Shown here in pieces: positions 13,701-26,582 of a stretch of DNA of 64,000 bases. The first letter of the stretch is position 1. Each line of letters starts with the position of its first letter. The notes beneath the pieces are model-generated. The model had not been told where the DNA came from. It saw only the letters and a list, made by a program, of their open reading frames with translations, and made no database searches. The DNA lies in NCBI GenBank assembly GCA_039545295.1, contig BCIK01000004.1, forward strand, positions 497,389 through 561,388, written 5' to 3'. A program made the translations under genes and the position numbers. Source of the stretch: Udeniomyces pyricola. Taxonomy: Eukaryota; Basidiomycota; Tremellomycetes; Cystofilobasidiales; Mrakiaceae.

Positions 13701-16700
13701 GAGACAAGTTGGGGGTTACGTACGCTTGAGATACCCTGAAAGCCCCATTTGGATTGCTTCGTACGTTACCATCAAGCACCCGACCATCGCCATCCCCCGC
13801 CAACCGGCCTGTTGGAAAAAGAAACGATAGACGCCCAGCTTGGATGCCTGATCCTTTTTCCACAAAAGCTCCTCATTGGTTTCCTCCATCTCATCGGCAT
13901 TGTCCACCTCGAACCCAGATTCTTTGGTGCTGGTGTCCTCATCTTCATCCTCCGAGGCTTTGCGGGCGGCGAGGGCAAAGACGGCTCCTTGAGACTTGAC
14001 TTCTTCAAACGTGCCCATGTGCGTACAAACGCCATCGTCGAGGACAATGACCCGGTCGGCGTGGTGTAAGCTATGGAGAACAGACGCAAGAGTGAGTTTT
14101 ATTATTATTATTATTCATGTAAAAAAAAAAAAACGTTGTGCACAGGAAATCATTGGAATGTCTTCAACAGAAGAACGAGGCTCAAGCTTACTGGTGGATG
14201 GAATGAGTGACAAGCACAGTCGTTCGATGTCGAAAGTGACCCTCTGGTCCAAAAAGGGAAGAGAAAACGCGGGCCTCGGTTTCCTATCGACGAATCCCCA
14301 TGCGATCAGTATCAGTGGTCGGTCAGGCAGAGATGAGTTTGCTGAACATCACCAAGAATCTCTTGGTGACAAAACTCACGCCGTCGAGAGCCGAGAAGAT
14401 ATCATCGAGAAGGATCAGCGTGCCCTCATCCGAGCCAAGAACGGTATAAACGACGCGAGCGAGAGCCTGTAGATTCCAGAGGCAACGTCAGTCTTCAGCC
14501 CCATCTCCTTTCTTTTCGTCTCCAGGTTGGCATAAACAAGAACAGAAACAAGTCACTCACGATACGTTGCCTTTGCCCGCCCGAGACCGAGACGCCTCGC
14601 TCGCCGAGAATACACAGTTCCCTATTTGGCAATCGCTCGACATCCTGAACTAGTCCGGCCGCTTCTACTGCCGTCTGGAACCGAACTGGATCCCAAGGCT
14701 CTGAAAGGATGACGTTTGACCGAAGAGAACCTGAGAAAATGAACGCTGTCTGGAGGGCAAGAGCAGACTGCTCGTGACGACACAGATATAAAGAAGTGGT
14801 GGAATGCATGAGTTATCTGAAGGCAGGCATATGCGTGAGAAAAACAGGACTGACTTTCTTTGTGCGAACATCGACAGACCCAGAGTGAATCACAGTTTCG
14901 CCGAGGAGGGTGGCAATCAAGGTCGATTTTCCCTGTTGTGAATCAGGCGAGTTAGGAATACGCTACAAGGCAAAAGATGTCGCTTGAGTCCAGACCTAGT
15001 ACTTACACTAGCAACCGATCCAACCACCTGCAACAAAACAACACACCGAGTGACAACATTTTTCAGTGCCTTGTGTGTATGAGAAGTCACGAACGCCAGG
15101 TGAACACACACGCACCATATGTAGACATCCTGGCACAAGTTCGAGGTCAAGGTCCTTCAAAACTGCCTGCTCGTGGTTCCATCCAAACGTTCCCTTGATG
15201 TGGGCGACGAGCTGATACGGCTCAGGACCGTCCCTGGTTCCCTCGTCCTTTTCGTCAATGTCTTCATCGCATTGCAAGGAGGGAGGGGCATCGAGCTTTT
15301 CCGGCTGGAGCAGGAACTCTTGAATCCGCTTGAACGACGCATAGGCGGCGAAGAAGTCGGCTGAGTAGGGGTGGTAAGTCAAACAGAAGCGTGAGATGGA
15401 TGAACATCTGTCCCCCTTCGACCGAATGTGATTTTACAGGACCAATATACAGGATATGGGAGGGGACGCGATATCACATACGGAGAGCCTGGCCCAGCAT
15501 GTTGATGGGATTACTGAGCAACTGAATTGTCGTCAGGATGACAAAGACCCGCGAAACGTCCAGCGGACCGAGGTCGTACCCTCGTGCAAGCATGATGCTG
15601 TAGACGCCGATGGTGACCAACCCCGACAAGGCGGTAGCCATGTTGGAGAGTGTACCGACGACCAAAATCATGTTACTTGAAGGATCAAGGAATGCAGGAG
15701 GATCACGAAAAAACAAACATTAGCCCTCGGTGCCGATGATGACGAGAAAGTGACCGATGAGATAGCGACTGACAAAAATCCCATCAATGCCTTAAGTTCG
15801 ATGGATCGAAGACCTGCAACTTGTTCGACCAGCTGAGACTCGTAGTGTGAGAGTTTGATTGAGACCGCTTGGTTGAAGATGGACGACTGTGGAGAGCGAG
15901 AGAGGTACTCAGTACGAGATTGAGTACGATACAAGTAATTCACATGGGAAAGCACTTGGTACACGAACAGTGAGCTTAATTCTTTTGTCAATGGCTGCCA
16001 TCCACTGGGTTTGTCTGGCTCCGACAGCCTTCCCACATCCCGAGGTGACGGACAAGATGAGTGCGATAAGAGCAAGGGGGGCAAACATGGCGAACGAGGC
16101 CTTGAACCAGAGAAAAACGCAGGCGAGAGCTGCCAAACCAATAGACAGCGTTAGGCCAAGGTCCACCAGAGCGATTTACGAAAGCGAGGCATCGTAGACA
16201 AGTTGCATGCATACGTACCGATAGAAATGACAGCAGACCACATTTCATTTAGGTACTCCAAGGCCTCAACGATCTTGTCGACATCAACGGACATCAACGT
16301 CGAAGCCTTACCCCCTCCTACGTCTCGGGCGGCCACGGACGAGAGCCGAAGTGACTTGCTATAGATGATGGCAACCAGTCCGCCACGGACAGCTACTGTT
16401 AACCGGAAGACGGCCGACTGTCACCCAGAATTTTGCGGTCAAGCAAGAAAGGTCGTCAGATCCAGAGCCGCTGGAAGTCAGTCAATGCGGAGGCAATAAG
16501 ACGAGAGCCCACCCAGTAGGACGCTGTCGCAAAGGTGATTGTTGTGAAGATGCAGACAAATCCGCCGACCTGAAGGAAAGAGGAGCAGACGAGGGAGGAT
16601 GTCGGTGCCGAGCTCACGGTGTATGAGAGGTGAAAGAAGTCAACAACCCAAAGGTAACACACACAATGGCCCATCCGCGTTCGCTCGGCGCGCCCGCATC

Positions 16701-18049
16701 AGCGAGGAACCTGTCCAGCAGTTTTTCGACACATCAGCAGGTTAACACACAGGGGGGAAATGTTAAGAAAAATTGATTATTTTGTTTCTATGAAGACCGA
16801 CCTGGTGGTATCCTGCACGAGGAAGACTTGACCAAAGGTGGTAAGGGCCATGATGAACCGTGGCAAGACCGGTAGCCACAGATCGACTGCATAAGCCTTG
16901 AAGCATCCCTTGAGGAGCCAGCCAGCATCTGTAACGTTTCCCTCGCCACTTTCTCTCAATTTTGGACGAGTGAGGCCTGCAAGAGCATCTTCGAGTCGAG
17001 TTTGCGTCGGACGCGAGAGTGCTTCGGGGGGAAGATTAGCTTTGAGGTCGGCCGTTGTGAGGGGACGGGAGGCACCGAGGCGCAGGAGAGGAACGATGTG
17101 GGGGCAAAAGGGAAGAGCAAAGGGAGAGATGACGGCCGAAAGAGGGGTAGCCTGGGAGAGGATGGGCAAGTGGCCAAGCCTTTGAGCCGGTTGTCCGACG
17201 CGCAAGCGGCTTTGAAGGGTGAATGATTAAACGAAGGAACTCCTTACATCAAATTCGGGGGCAAACAAGGTCTTTTTGCTGACGGTCTCCGACAAGAAAA
17301 TACCAAAGGCTGCTGCTGCTGTAAGAGCTCTGCTGGCGAAGTAGCTTGCGTCGGTGTGAGAGTATCCAAGGGCATCGAGTGTTCGGAGTTGACATGCGGA
17401 GAACAGACCAAAGATGAGGCAAAAGAATGCCGTGAAGGTGGAGGATGCAAGCGAAACATGATGTGTTGCAATGAGATTTGGGAGCAAGAGGAGCTGGATT
17501 GAGTGTGGAAGTCACATCAACGGGCAAAGAAATGCAAGAGGGGAAATGAAGATCAAGATATACACGCATAACAAAACAAAGTTCAGCAGATTAAATTGAC
17601 TCGCTATCTCGATTAAATAATGGTCCCAACAGAACGTACGGCAGCCACAAGCATGATGGATGCTTCTACTGTTGCCAATCTAGTAAGGCCATTGACATTA
17701 GGTGCACAACTCAAAACCGCAGCTGACGCTCCTATCAATATCAGTCCAAGCAACGATTTGATGGCGAGAAGAAGATCGAGTCTTCGCTTGAGAACTGAGG
17801 GTGGTCTTGTGAAAGCATAGTTGACCAGGATGAATAATGAAACGGCCGAAAAGATCGCTGTTGGCAGGATAGAAAGAATGCTGTGGATCAGACCATCGTT
17901 GGAGCGTTAGTCAAGGCATTCGTGGAGAAGAATGAAGAAGAAAGGGAATGAATTGTGCACCTCTGCTCAAACAAGAGGGTGAAGTCCAGGGGCCGACAGG
18001 AAGATCCAGGGCCGAAGCTGTCGTCGTTATTTATGCAGGACAGTGACAT
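10762..18049 (-). CDS. ABCC-family (MRP/YCF1-type) full ABC transporter
   Basis: Predicted membrane pump exporting or sequestering conjugates, drugs or metals at the vacuole or plasma membrane. The N-terminus from 18049 reads MSLSCINNDDSFGPGS, then LDFTLLFEQ, a common opening of fungal ABCC proteins. Hydrophobic N-terminal TMD0 segments follow (about 17280-17880), e.g. LLGLILIGASAAVLS. NBD1 (about 14400-15200) has Walker A VASGKSTL, signature VSVSGGQRQRI and Walker B TLILLDDIFSALDG, with aspartate in place of the catalytic glutamate as is usual for ABCC NBD1. The second membrane domain spans about 12000-13900. NBD2 (10800-11930) has GSGKSSAVLALF, FSKGQRQLLCLARAL, ICVLDESSSSMD and the H-loop IAHRIS. 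It ends GNVDDVRVED. Many introns; exact joins were not all resolved. Substrate unknown. Confidence 0.93.
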
Positions 18050-19283
18050 GAGGAGCGTTGGGTGGGCAAATGTCGAGCGCCGAAAAGGGAATAACAAAGG
18101 TTGAGCAAGAACCCGGGCAAGACCGATAGAAATGCAAGTGCAGGTGTTTGCGTAGTAGTGGTCCAAGGGCAGAGTGTATGAATGAGAAAAGGTGCGGAGT
18201 CCGCTTGAGAACAGGATGTGCACAAGTTAGCAGAATGAACGATTCGGGATCGACAAGCGACTTCGACACGTGTAGCCTGTAGGTCAACGTTCAACGTCGA
18301 GTCATGAGTTGCAGTCAAGCGCGTTGAACCCAACAGCGGAACATAAGTACATAAGCGAGGGCTATTCGGGACGATCGACACAGGACCGCATGGTGCCTCC
18401 TAAGCGTCCGTCGCGACGGCACCCAGCCGCTCAGCAAGCCTGAGGCCGAGGCCTGGATTGAGACAATCGACACGAGAAGCGCATGTCTATCGTTTGAGAT
18501 GTACGTTGATGATGGCGAGCAGTCCAAAAGCCGAGCAGGGCCGGGGGATATGACGGTACGTGTCGACGTTTGGGTGAGCCGACTGGATGGATGATGTTCA
18601 TGCAATCATCCCGGTTGCCAATATGCCAACACGCCGCGTCTCGTCGATCATCATCTTCGGTCGTCCGCATCATTATGGGCACGCATATTGCTTACGGCTT
18701 TGCCTCACACCGTTGGTTCCCCTCTCGACTTTGCTCGCAGCAGCAACCGACGAGCAAACTCACTTCGCTTGGGATCCAACAGTACTTTTCACCATCGTGT
18801 ATCGTCGATCTCACGTTTCAAGCGAAATCAGAGAACTCAGCTGACAGCGTACAAACGATCGAGCAGAGATCGGAGTTCAGCGACACTACCACAGACTTGC
18901 AGCTACGTTGAGCTTCGATCGAGTCGCTTAAGGTCCTATCTGCTACATCGTTTTGATCAGCTGGCTGGATCATATGGATGGGAGCAGCTCATATGGGTAT
19001 ATGCAGATATCGGGAAGTTGGTGAGCGCAAGGATGAAGCAGCAACCAACTTGCAATCGGATCAAAGTCGCGAGAACAGGTCGAAGCTGATGGCGGCTGAT
19101 GATGATGAGAAGAAGGTCGTAGTCGTTTCAACTTGTCGCCCTTCCACGCAATCAACCGCATACAATCATCTCCACCCATTCCATTCCATCCCTTGCCTTC
19201 TCCTTCTTCTCCTTTCCCCACCGAACCTTCCGCCCGCCCCGTCTCTCGCCCATACACATACACACATATACACACACACACAC
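18050..19283. promoter_or_regulatory. Divergent intergenic region ABCC / RPT6
   Basis: About 1.2 kb between two divergent starts, so it must hold both promoters. The right end is a pyrimidine-rich leader running into a CA/TA dinucleotide run (about 19254-19283) directly before the RPT6 ATG. Open frames here, for example around 18570-19089, have no recognisable domain. No proteasome-control element was identified with certainty. Confidence 0.5.
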
Positions 19284-21694
19284 ATGTCCCCCGTGGCTGT
19301 CAAGACCCGCTCGACAGGTGGCGACGTCAAATCGTACTACACCGCCAAGATTGAGGCCTCCGAGCTCAGCATCAACAAGAAGACTCAGAACCTTCGACGA
19401 CTCGAGGCTCAGCGTAATGCCCTCAACGCTCGAGGTTGGTCTCGCTCTTGCTTTCATCAACTCGCGCGTGTAACTTGTTGGGCAAGCTTCAGCCCGTCCC
19501 ATCCGCCATCTGAGCAGAGGGGTGTCGCCAAGCCCTTTGGTGGTGGAGGCTCGATGCTCGTCTGAGCCTTTCGAGGTTACAGATGCCATCGTCATCGGCT
19601 AGTCGAGGGGAGGGGGCTTTCGAGACGATGCACATCTCACTCGTGGTCTCTGTGTATAGCAGGGAATGTCCTTGATCAGATACCTCTGATGGGGACCATT
19701 GCATCACTTACGTGTTGTCAAGCTATGCTGTCCACCCTGTTGCTTCTCGACCTTTGGCCCACACGTCTTCCTCTCTCGTTCCGCCCCGTCCCTGCGCGAT
19801 CTCTAGCTGACGCATGATCCTTCCCCGCCATCTACTTGCCTTCGTCCTTTGATATCATTCGCATTTATTTCCAGTTCGTCTACTCCGAGAAGAGCTGCAG
19901 CTGCTGCAGGAACCAGGGAGCTATGTCGGCGAGGTTGTCAAAGTGATGGGCAAGACCAAGGTCCTGGTCAAGGTTCAACCCGAGGGCAAATACGGTGCGT
20001 CCATCATCTCATCAGGCTTGCCTTCCCTAAGCTGTCGAGTCTGCTAGATGTCTTGAATGCCTGTTGGACGCAATCTGTCTTCCATTACGTGTCGTCTTGT
20101 TCCGTTCTGACAACTCCTCCATTCTCCCTCTACTGCAGTCGTTGACTTTGACCCCTCGATCGATATCACGACCCTCACTCCCAATCTCCGAGTCGCCCTT
20201 CGATCTGATTCTTACAAGCTCCACTCCATTCTGCCCAACAAGATTGATCCCCTCGTCTCGCTTATGATGGTCGAAAAGGTCCCGGACAGCACGTACGAGA
20301 TGGTCGGAGGTCTCGACACCCAGATCAAAGAAGTCAAGGAAGTCATCGAGCTGCCCATCAAGCATCCCGAACTGTTCGAATCGCTCGGTATTGCTCAGCC
20401 TAAAGGAGTCCTTCTTTATGGTCCTCCAGGGACAGGAAAGACACTCCTCGCTCGAGCTGTTGCTCACCACACCGATTGCCGATTCATTCGAGTGTCTGGG
20501 TCGGAGCTTGTGCAAAAGTACATCGGAGAGGGTTCGAGGATGGTCAGGGAGCTGTTCGTCATGGCGCGGGAGCACGCGCCGAGCATCATCTTTATGGACG
20601 AGATTGATTCGATCGGATCGTCGAGAGGCGAAGGTGGAGGTGGTGATTCAGAAGTCCAGAGGACCATGTTGGAACTGCTTAACCAGCTGGACGGGTTCGA
20701 GCCGACTAAGAACATCAAGGTGCGGACCGGTGTGTTGGCTGGTTTGCATGGAAGGGAACGGGACAAAACTAATCAGTGGTGCACCATTTTCACGCTCGAC
20801 ATCAGGTTATCATGGCCACTAACCGAATAGGTTTGTAGCCGTCTTTTCTAGTCATACCTCTCATCCGGAGCCCCTTTGTCACCCTTTCAAGTTGCCTTCG
20901 AAGCACTTACATCGTTTGTCTTCCATCGCTGAACTTGTATTCGCGATTTGACCTTATCAGATATCCTCGACTCAGCCCTCCTCCGGCCAGGACGAATCGA
21001 CCGAAAGATTGAATTTCCTCCTCCCGGACCGGAAGCTCGAATCTCCATTTTGCGAATCCACTCTCGAAAGGTTCGCCTTGCTTGCCCCTTACTTCCCTCC
21101 CCCTTTACACACACACACACACACTCACACACCATCTTTTCCTCGTAATTGACGCCCTTGTCTCCGTACAACCTTTGCTCTCTGGTTCTTTGCGCATGGT
21201 TTCCTCGCAATAGATGTCGCTGCAGCGAGGCATCAACTTCCGGGCGCTGGCCGAAAAGATGGGCAACTGCTCTGGTGCTGAGGTCCGAGGAATCTGTACC
21301 GAAGCCGGTGCGTGGCCCTAATCCTATCTCTTCTTTTTCCAATCTGGTCACGGGGAGAGCTTGATAGTCTCAATCAATGTGTGGCTAGCTGACATCGCTT
21401 TATTTCTCTTCTTCCCTTTGTTCTACCTTTCTCCTACGGTTTTGGTTTGGTTCTGGTAGGCATGTATGCCCTTCGGGAGCGACGAATCCATGTTGGAGGA
21501 GAGGACTTTGAGATGGCCATTGCGAGTGCGTTCTGTTTCCTCTTGTTCTTCCTATTTACTTGTGGCCCCTTGGTTGTATCTCTGAACCTCTCTCGAGTTT
21601 TGGTTACTGACCATGACGTGCGGCTTACTTCTTCGCAGAGGTCCTCAAGAAGAATTCGGAGGGCAACACCTCGACCTCGAAGCTTTTCTCGTAA
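19284..21694 (+). CDS. RPT6: 26S proteasome regulatory ATPase subunit Rpt6 (PSMC5)
   Basis: AAA+ ATPase of the 19S base that unfolds ubiquitylated substrates and threads them into the 20S core. Eight exons fit perfectly in phase: 19284-19434, 19875-19994, 20139-20719, 20806-20830, 20961-21070, 21214-21307, 21460-21525 and 21639-21694, giving 400 residues, the usual family length. The N-terminal coiled coil ([19 protein letters not shown]) is followed by an OB domain ([17 protein letters not shown]), Walker A GPPGTGKT, Walker [13 protein letters not shown], sensor [10 protein letters not shown], and arginine fingers in [13 protein letters not shown]. Exon 4 is only 25 bases. The C-terminus (STSKLFS) lacks a strong HbYX motif, as expected for Rpt6. 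The first intron is about 440 bases. Very secure call. Confidence 0.98.
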
Positions 21695-22414
21695 GCTGGG
21701 GACGGACGTTCAGTCTGGTTGATGGGAGGGAAGAAGAGCAATTAATGAGAGAGAGGCGGATGGACGATTATCATGAACGATTCGATTTCAAGAAAAAGAA
21801 AACAACACAACACGTACATGAGGGAATTTTCAAGGAGGCAGAAGGTCGACGACCGGTCGATGTGGTCCATGTTGCTGACGGTGTCGGATATTCACAAGTG
21901 CATGTTATTTGCAGCAAAGTCTAATCGTGGACTGGGAAGAACGAAAGTGACAGCATGGTAATCCTGAGGATACGTTACAAAACGTTACGACGGATGTCAT
22001 CATCATGGAGTTTGTCTGTAAACATATTCCACTTTCGACTCGCCACTTTTTTTCCTGTCTCTCAACTAGTGTTTTGTGGAGTGTCGATGGAAGCTACTGC
22101 AAGTCATATCTTTTTTTCTTTTTTTTTTTTTTCAAGCTACTGATATTCTAAATGTTAAATGATGGACGTGTCCCTGTGGCAGTACTTCGAGTGCAGTCGA
22201 GATTGGGGGCAGTACTGCGGGAGACATCGATCCGGTATCGTTCCACTTTCGTTTCCTGAATCGAACCATTTCCTGTACCCAATCCCATACTTCCTCCCCC
22301 CCCCCCCCCCCCCCCTCTCCCTCCCTCCCCTCCCCCTACTCATTCCCTATACCCATCCATTCATTTCGTCAGCCATCCTCTCATCCCGCGTGTCCCTCAC
22401 CTCAGACCCCTCCC
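21695..22414. other. RPT6 3' flank and SRE1 promoter/leader
   Basis: About 720 bases between co-directional genes. It contains an uninterrupted C-run at about 22297-22314 and a strongly pyrimidine-rich tract up to the SRE1 ATG, likely the 5' UTR. No other gene was seen. Confidence 0.5.
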
Positions 22415-25400
22415 ATGGACGATTTTGCTTCGACCGACTTTGCTACGATACTCGCTTCCCTTCCCCGACCTCCGTCGCTCAATCCCAGTTCCCCCTCCTC
22501 TTCGTCTCACTTTGCCGGCGCCGATTCCTCCTCTTCCTCCTGCTCGCCCTTGTCCTCCGCTACCGGCGGACTGCCATCCGAGGATGAGCTCTTCCGTCTA
22601 ATGGGAGGCGGAGATGTCGATACCGCTGGATGCTATGATCGCTCTCACCCCGACCTGAGCGAGTTCTCCTTTGAAGTTCACGGTGGAGACGAAGCCGGTA
22701 AACAGGTTCAACCCGACTTCCCGCTGGGGTCTTGGTCGTTCAACGATGAACAGCCTGCCTATCGTAACCCTCTCGGCTTCAGGTTTGTATCTTCGATTAC
22801 CCCAGATCATCAATCCGGTACTCGATGGACTCGCTCGATGCTGACTCTGTCTTACCATGGTCGCATTCCTCACAGTGAGACCGACGCCGCCGCCGCTGCT
22901 ATCGGCGCGACTCTAGACCTCGACCCGTTCCTACTCCCTATGACCTACCCTCCCTCACTCAGCTCGACCCTGTCCGACCCTTCGATCTCGGAACAAATGA
23001 TCCCGGCTCACGACGACTTGGATCCAGGATTTGATGGCTCTCGGTTCGCCAGTCTCGGCTTCGACTTTGACGATTCGGCGTTTGCCGGAGGCGGGCATTC
23101 ATCTACTCCTCAAGACCGTTAGTCGTCGGTTTCTTGTTGTGTCTTGTCAACTTTGTCATATCGTCTACCTTAGCTTTCTCGACTGACATCACTTGGTGTG
23201 GATACTTGCGCTTCGACTCGACCAGAAGTTGCGGACGACGAAACTCAAACCATGTCCATCCCTCCATTCATCCTTTCTCATTTACACAACAACCCAACGT
23301 TCCACCAAGAAAACACCCATCCATCCACGGCACCTCTTCCACCCCCATTTCCACCCTCACTTTCATCGTCAACGTCCCCTGTTCCAGCTGAACCCTTGTT
23401 CCCTGCTTTCTCGTTTCAGACCCAACCGCCGACGCCTCAGCAAGAGCCGCTCTCACAGTTCAGCCCTCATTCTCAAGTCGTTCTCCCAGTACCACCCTTG
23501 CCACCTCCCTCCGTTAACAGCAGCGGTCCAATCAAGCGAAAACTTTCTCAGATCTCCCAGAGAGACCCTGTGGTATCTCCGGACAACGCGTCTCGTTTGT
23601 CAACACTGAGTTCATCGACCGGTGTCCCTGTTACCACTGCCACTGCTGCGCCTCCCTCAGACGTCAATGCCGCCACAGCTGCTGCTGCAGCTGCCGCCGC
23701 TTCGGCCCGCACCAAACCTCCTCCCGACCACAATGCCATCGAACGCAAGTATCGCGATAACATCTCTGATGGCTTCACCCGCCTGCGCGACTCGGTCCCC
23801 GTCCTGCGCGTTCTCTTCCGCACATCTACTCCCTTGACCCTCTCGTTGGACACACCCGACGCACAAACAGGTTTCATTGATGGCATGCACCCAGAGACCA
23901 AGCAGGGAAAAGCGACGGTCCTTGGTGCGGCGAGGGAGTACATCTTCATGCTTCAAAGGGAACGCGCCAAGTTGAGGCGACAAGTCGCGTTCCTCGAGGC
24001 GAGGTTGAGGATTGTCCAAGGGCGGGGTGAAGATGGTATCGTCAACGTCGTTCCAATATACTCTGATGATGAAAAAGGATCGTGGCGAGAAGAGTTCGAC
24101 CACCTCGATCAACATACCGTTCTGGACCCTTACCTGGCTTCCATCACCTACCCTTCCTCTGCGTCCGACCCGACCTCCTCTTCCCCTTCCGCTTCCTCCG
24201 ACACTTCTTCTTTTGGTCCTGCAGCAGCCTCGAAACTGCCCCCCAAGAAGCGTGCCAAAGCCACGCCCAAAGCCAAAGCGGTCAAGGATGGCGCCAAGGC
24301 GTTAATGGGCGTCGGATTGGGATTCGGGGTATTTGGGAACGCAGAGTTGTTCCAAGGAGCACGTAATACAGGCGGAGTCACGGACGTTATGAGTGAGGGT
24401 GTCGGAAGGGAAGGGAGGGTGATTGGAAGAATGGCAAAGAGAGGGTTGGAGCGCTTGGGGCCAGACGTCGAGCGACACTCGTACGTGGTGGGATGGATCG
24501 CTTGGGTCGCCATTGCCATGACGATCGCTTGGTTGCTTTCCCCCCTTCTTTCTAGACTCGCCAGAATTGGCCGACGAGCTGTCGTCCGTCTAGCCACAAC
24601 CGTCAACGCGCCATTCACAGGGCAAATCAGGGGTCGAAGGGCAAGCGTCGGACATTCAAGGGAGGATGGGAGGAAATTCGAGTTGGCTAGGTTGGTCAAG
24701 ATGGAAGCAGAGGAGACAAGCGAACCGGCGCTGGCCCGAGCTTTGCAGGTACCTCAGGGGATCGTGGGGCTCGTGTGGGGCGTGGCGAGGGAAGGACTTG
24801 CGAGGCAGTTCCAGCGGTCGTTTCTGGCGCGAGACGGGGCCGATTGCGAGGCAGTCGAGCTTGAGCTGCGTTGTTGGAATAGGATTGCGTGTTTGAACGT
24901 TGCATTGCGTGAGTGTTTCGCGCTTCCCATCTTCTTCATCTTGTTGGGACATACATGGAGGATTATCACTTGCGTGTCATGCGTCGTCGGGACGCAACCC
25001 TTTTTACTTATCCTCTTGCCGTTTTGCATCTTCTCGTTCTCTCTTCCGCCCGCCACCTTTGTACCCTCTCATCCGTGAACCAGCAACGAACCTTTCCTCC
25101 TACTTTCGTCTCTTCTTTATTTCTCTCCGCCTGCAACGTTTTCAATCCCTCTTGCCCGCCACCGCGTTCGCTCTGCACACTCAATCCTTCTCAACGCTCG
25201 CCTGGCTTACCCTCTCCCTTGCCGGAGGGGAACTTACGGAACCGACTCTGCTTCTCTGGAGACAAGCCCAAGCAGCCTCACTTCGTTCCACACTTTCTTC
25301 TTCTCCATCATCGCCGTCATCGTCATCATCATCCATCGATGACCGAGCCCTTCACGAAACGCTTCGTTTATCTCTTCCCGACATCCTTTCAATCCATCCC

Positions 25401-26582
25401 AAACTCCTTTCTTCCTCGCATCCTGCTTCTTCGTATTCGCCCACCCGGACAGTAGCGTCTCTTCTCTCTTCCCAAGACATCGTCCAAATCCTCCGAACGC
25501 TTTTCCTCTTGACGTGTCCGCCCAAAGGCGACGATTCTCTGGCTTCTTCCTCGCCGTCCTTTTCGGTCCCTCTGACGTCCCCGTCGTCCGTGCTCCCCCG
25601 GCTCTCTTCGAGGCACCGCGCGACACTCGCGAGTCAAATTGCGAGTGCACTCTCGTGCTCGATTCCGCAATCCAAGGAACGTGAAGCGGCGTTGGTGTGC
25701 ATGGGTGTCCTCGGGGTGCTAGGAAGTACGCGCGATGCTGAGCCCGAGTCACGAGACAGAGCTCGAGCAAGCGTGGTTGTTGAAGAAGGACTGAAAGGGT
25801 TACGCCGACCTGTGGGGAGAGCGGGGCACATGTTGATGAGAGCCAAGAAGGGAGGAAGAGGAGAAGGACAAGGGGTAGTTAGGTCGCAGAGGGAAGATGA
25901 GCCTCTCGATGCGTCCCAGACGTCAACTCAACTCGAGATTGAGATCGACGACTTAGCGAGGTTCCTCCTTTCATATCACTCCCTCTTGGTTTCCTCCGGG
26001 CAGGCATCCATCTCCATACCATCTTCCACTACCTCCTCTTCTCCTTCGACGGCATCATCCGGAAACCTCGCCTTGGTCCGACCCACATTGGATGGCCCGT
26101 CGGTTCTCGCTCAAACCCTCCATCTTCGGTCCCTCCTCGCATCACCCAGTTTCGCTTTTGTCTCCCCTTCCATGACGACCTTGACTCCAGACCACCATCA
26201 CCACCCTCATCTTGGTCATGAACCTTCCGCGAGAGGAGGAGGAGGAGGAGCCTATGAGAATACGCAGGTGGATGATTCTACCCCAGCTTCTCGATCCTCA
26301 GCCTTCTCCCATGGAGTCCCATCTGTCCAGTCCAACCTTTCTTCTGGTCAGGTGCCCATGGTGGAGGAGGCGGAGTCTGGTTCGATTGAGGTGGATGCTT
26401 CGCGGGCATGGGCGTGGGAGGAAGCGAAAGAACGGTTCGGAGATGCGTTGTACGCGTTGGGTTGGAGAGCTGCCAGGGGGTTCGAGTCGGATGGCAAGAC
26501 GAAGAGGAGAAGGACAGTAGGAGAGGAAGAGTCTTGGGCGGTAGCAAGAGGGGATGATTCGGGATTCGAAGAAGGTTGGTAA
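22415..26582 (+). CDS. SRE1: Sterol regulatory element-binding protein Sre1 (membrane bHLH factor)
   Basis: Predicted ER-anchored transcription factor released by proteolysis when sterol or oxygen is low; it activates ergosterol genes. ATG 22415 opens MDDFASTDFATILASL, an acidic Ser/Pro-rich activation region. A first intron (about 22783-22873) joins GF to SETDAAAA; a second (about 23120-23222) joins PQD to QVADDET. The bHLH basic region is DHNAIERKYRDNISDGFTRL, with the SREBP-specific tyrosine in place of the usual arginine, then helix 2 (KATVLGAAREYIFMLQRERA) and a leucine-rich coil. One strong membrane segment is YVVGWIAWVAIAMTIAWLL (24480-24540). After an intron near 24908-25082 the C-terminal regulatory part runs to GFEEGW at 26582. 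The HLH loop reads through without a phase-consistent intron and is long. Roughly 1200 residues. Confidence 0.9.

Noticed and set aside
18570..19089. Rightward frames of 85-133 codons before RPT6
   Set aside because: No recognisable domain, overlapping one another in different frames, within a region that must hold two promoters.
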